Assembly: GCF_014206975.1 (NCBI RefSeq)
Contig: NZ_JACHOU010000001.1
Location: 744,001 to 808,000 of the forward strand
DNA from: Aminobacter aganoensis
GTDB taxonomy: Bacteria; Pseudomonadota; Alphaproteobacteria; Rhizobiales; Rhizobiaceae
Direction: 5' to 3'
DNA length: 64,000 nucleotides
The position numbers were made by a program, and so were the translations under genes. The notes beneath the pieces were generated by a model. It ran no database searches and was not told the DNA's origin. It saw only the letters and a list, made by a program, of their open reading frames with translations. Positions 62,032 to 64,000 of the stretch are shown piece after piece. The number at the start of each line of letters is the position of its first letter. Position 1 is the first letter of the stretch.

Positions 62032-63066
62032 CTACTGAACGCGGATGCGTGGATTGAGGTAGGCGTAGCCGACATCGGAGATCAGCTGGGTGATCAGCAC
62101 GATGAAGACGGAGACCAGCGAACAGCCGAGCAGGAGGTCGATGTCGTTGTTGCCGGCAGCCTCGACCAGCGTGTAGCCAAAACCCTGGTAGCGGAACATC
62201 ACCTCGACGATGACGACGCCGGTGAGCAGCCACGGGAACTGCAGCATGATGACCGTGAACGGCGCGATCAGCGCGTTGCGCAGCGCATGCTTGACCACGA
62301 CATTGCCGAAGGACAGGCCCTTCAGCCGCGCCGTGCGGATGTATTGCTGGGTCATCACCTCGACCATCGAGGCACGCGTCATGCGGGCGATGTAGCCGAT
62401 GCCGTAGATGGCCAGCGTCATCACCGGCAAGGTGAAGTTGTAGAAGGTGATGCCCTGGCTGGCCGACGCCGCCGAGCCGTTGAGCCAGCCGAGCCAAGAG
62501 GCGAAGATGACGGTGAAGATGACGCCCGAGACGTATTCGGGCGTCGCCGTCGTCGCGATCGAGGCGACCGACAGCGTCCGGTCGGTGCGCGAGCCCTCGC
62601 GCATGCCGGCGAGGATGCCGATCAGCAGCGATATGGGCACCATGGTGACCAGCACCCAGAACATCAGGATGCCGGTGGAGCCGAGCGCCGGGAACAGCTT
62701 CGTCGAGACCTTGGTCTTGAACTTGGTCGAGCAGCCGAAATCGCCCTGCAGGACGCCGGAATAGGTCGGCACCGCCGGCTCGTTGCAGAAACGGAACCGC
62801 GCCACCGCCTGGCCGGTGGCCGGGTCGATGTTGGGCTGCTTCTGGACGACGCCGAGCCACTGGCCGTAGCGGATGAAGAAGTTCTGGCGGTAGCCGTTGC
62901 GCTGCAGCCAGCTTTCGAGCTGCTCGGCGGTGGTACGCATCTCGGTCTGGCTGATCGCCAGCTTCTTCAGATTGGGCTCGAGATTGATGAGGAAGAACAC
63001 CACCAGCGTCAGGCACAGCATGGTCAGGACCATGGTGCCGAGGCGGCGCATTACGAAGGATAGCAT
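62032..63066 (-). CDS. Peptide-type ABC transporter permease (DppB-like)
   Basis: A 344-residue permease starting MLSFVMRRLGTMVLTMLCLT, as DppB proteins do. A ~100-residue periplasmic loop follows, including WLQRNGYRQNFFIRYGQWLG and FRFCNEPAVPTYSGVLQGDF. The core has FVIVLITQLISDVGYAYLNP-like terminal residues and the EAA loop YIRTARLKGLSFGNVVVKHA. It is preceded by the binding-protein gene (101-bp gap containing CCACGGACCCCA on the coding strand), forming a binding protein-B-C-DF operon. Confidence 0.9.
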   Translation of the reverse strand: MLSFVMRRLGTMVLTMLCLTLVVFFLINLEPNLKKLAISQTEMRTTAEQLESWLQRNGYRQNFFIRYGQWLGVVQKQPNIDPATGQAVARFRFCNEPAVPTYSGVLQGDFGCSTKFKTKVSTKLFPALGSTGILMFWVLVTMVPISLLIGILAGMREGSRTDRTLSVASIATTATPEYVSGVIFTVIFASWLGWLNGSAASASQGITFYNFTLPVMTLAIYGIGYIARMTRASMVEVMTQQYIRTARLKGLSFGNVVVKHALRNALIAPFTVIMLQFPWLLTGVVIVEVMFRYQGFGYTLVEAAGNNDIDLLLGCSLVSVFIVLITQLISDVGYAYLNPRIRVQ

Positions 63067-63167
63067 TGGCGTCCCCTGCCTTTGTGGGTTTGGGGTCCGT
63101 GGCAGTCAACCCTGTCGCGGAAGGGTGGAGGGGTGTCGTCCACCCCTCCCCGATGTGCGGCCCAGGC

Positions 63168-64000
63168 TTACGCCTCGTCGAGCCACACCTTACCGTAGTC
63201 GTGCTCGAAGGTCGGGTGCATGCCGCCGCCCTTCACCGCAGCGACCGAGTGGTTGTAGAGCTTGCGCCAGTACGGCTGGATGATGATGCCGGCATCCTGC
63301 AGCGTCTGCTCGATGTCCTTCATCATTTCCTTGCGCTGGGCGACGTCGGCAACCGCGAGTGCCGCATTGAGCTTCTTGTCCCATTCCGGGTTCGACCAGG
63401 CGCTTTCGTTCCACGCCTCGCCGGTGCGATAGGCAAGCGCCAGGACCTGCACGCCGAGCGGGCGCATGTTCCAGTTGGTCATCGAGAACGGATACTTGGT
63501 CCAGTCGTTCCAGAAGGTCGAGCCCGGCAGGACGGTGCGCTTGACCTTGATGCCGGCCTCGCGCAGCTGGGCGGCGATGGCGTCGCCGGTGTTCTTGTGC
63601 CAGTCCTCGTCGACGGTGATCAGCTCGTGCTCGAAGTCGGCCTGGCCGGCTTCGGCCATCAGCTTCTTGGCTGCCTCGATGTCGCGGGTCTGCTTCGGCA
63701 GCTCGAAATATTCCGGGTGGATCGGCGCGACGTGGTGGTTTTCGGCGACCGCTCCGGCGTTGCCGTAGCCGAGTTGCAGCACCACCGCATTGTCGACGGC
63801 CTTGTGCAGCGCCTGCCGAACCTTCTGGTCGTCATAGGGCTTGTTGGCGACGTTGGTGCGGGCAACGATGGTCGCTGCGGTGACGACTTCCGACTTCACC
63901 AGGTCGAGACCGTCGAGGATCGAGACGTAGTCGGCCGAGGTCTCGAAGTTGGTATGGACCTCGTTGGCCTCGAAGGCGCTGACCATGGCGGCCGGATCGG
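63168..64000 (-). CDS. Peptide-type ABC transporter substrate-binding protein (family 5), partial
   Basis: The C-terminal 277 residues of an SBP_bac_5 protein; the frame is open to the window edge and its N-terminus with signal peptide is outside. Seen: DPAAMVSAFEANEVHTNFET at the edge, then NKPYDDQKVRQALHKAVDNA, the conserved block where family 5 proteins clamp the peptide backbone, and QTLQDAGIIIQPYWRKLYNH near the end. It is first in the importer operon with two permeases and the fused ATPase downstream. Ligand unknown: peptide, nickel-like complex or opine. Confidence 0.9.
   Translation of the reverse strand, partial: DPAAMVSAFEANEVHTNFETSADYVSILDGLDLVKSEVVTAATIVARTNVANKPYDDQKVRQALHKAVDNAVVLQLGYGNAGAVAENHHVAPIHPEYFELPKQTRDIEAAKKLMAEAGQADFEHELITVDEDWHKNTGDAIAAQLREAGIKVKRTVLPGSTFWNDWTKYPFSMTNWNMRPLGVQVLALAYRTGEAWNESAWSNPEWDKKLNAALAVADVAQRKEMMKDIEQTLQDAGIIIQPYWRKLYNHSVAAVKGGGMHPTFEHDYGKVWLDEA

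Noticed and set aside
60877-63063. Long plus-strand open frame of 728 codons antisense to the importer permeases
   Set aside because: High GC gives few stops opposite real genes; its translation is low-complexity, with His/Arg/Asp/Gly-rich runs and no motif, while the minus strand encodes clear permeases.

Overview
The window is GC-rich and densely coding. It reads as chromosomal DNA of an alphaproteobacterium of the Rhizobiales, most likely a Phyllobacteriaceae member such as Mesorhizobium or Aminobacter. This rests on gene content: a dcw cluster opening with mraZ, betaine-lipid genes btaA/btaB, a RutR/PreTA-type pyrimidine route, an RgtE/LABN/ArnT-like lipid A cassette, and an RNase P RNA of alphaproteobacterial type. 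The genus is an inference.

Layout. 1-5100: start of the dcw cell-wall/division cluster on the minus strand (mraZ, rsmH, ftsL, ftsI, partial murE), with 10-bp-spaced TGGG repeats lying over the presumed mraZ promoter. 5283-7640: a PLP enzyme, then a broken toxin-antitoxin locus in which parD is intact but parE is split by a ~660-bp insert flanked by an 8-bp repeat. The insert carries an HlyD tail fragment and an AT-rich orphan gene. 7788-8185: rnpB. 8264-18000: several peptidoglycan enzymes (SLT, amidase, GH25, MltB-type), a DnaJ/TerB protein, an EamA transporter, and btaAB with a possible Pho box. 17925-18970: two heptamer tandem repeats around an epimerase gene. 19029-29400: ornithine/lysine decarboxylase, a 28-residue membrane peptide with its own signals, metF with an ArsR-methyltransferase regulator, TrmO, GST, MOSC, a KAS III-like enzyme and EttA. 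29636-41608: a DUF2778 enzyme, a CDF-like protein, an ABC-2 exporter, a lipase-like hydrolase, a CoA-transferase/ThDP-enzyme pair, the lipid A cassette and a third EamA transporter.

41763-56743 is a pyrimidine-degradation region. On the minus strand lie preT-preA (uracil to dihydrouracil) and, separately, an omega-aminotransferase, a beta-ureidopropionase and a dihydropyrimidinase. These are followed by an NMT1-type ABC importer. A RutR-like TetR gene is divergent from the aminotransferase. Two sites close to the E. coli RutR consensus lie upstream of the aminotransferase and of preT, suggesting one regulon. An Rrf2/AhpD-like pair and a NYN-domain gene sit between the two halves.

56946-64000: a two-domain VOC protein, an unrecognised gene and a peptide-type ABC importer with fused ATPases, whose binding-protein gene runs off the window.

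No tRNA, rRNA, CRISPR array, phage or complete IS was recognised. All calls come from reading the sequence and translations; no database search was run.
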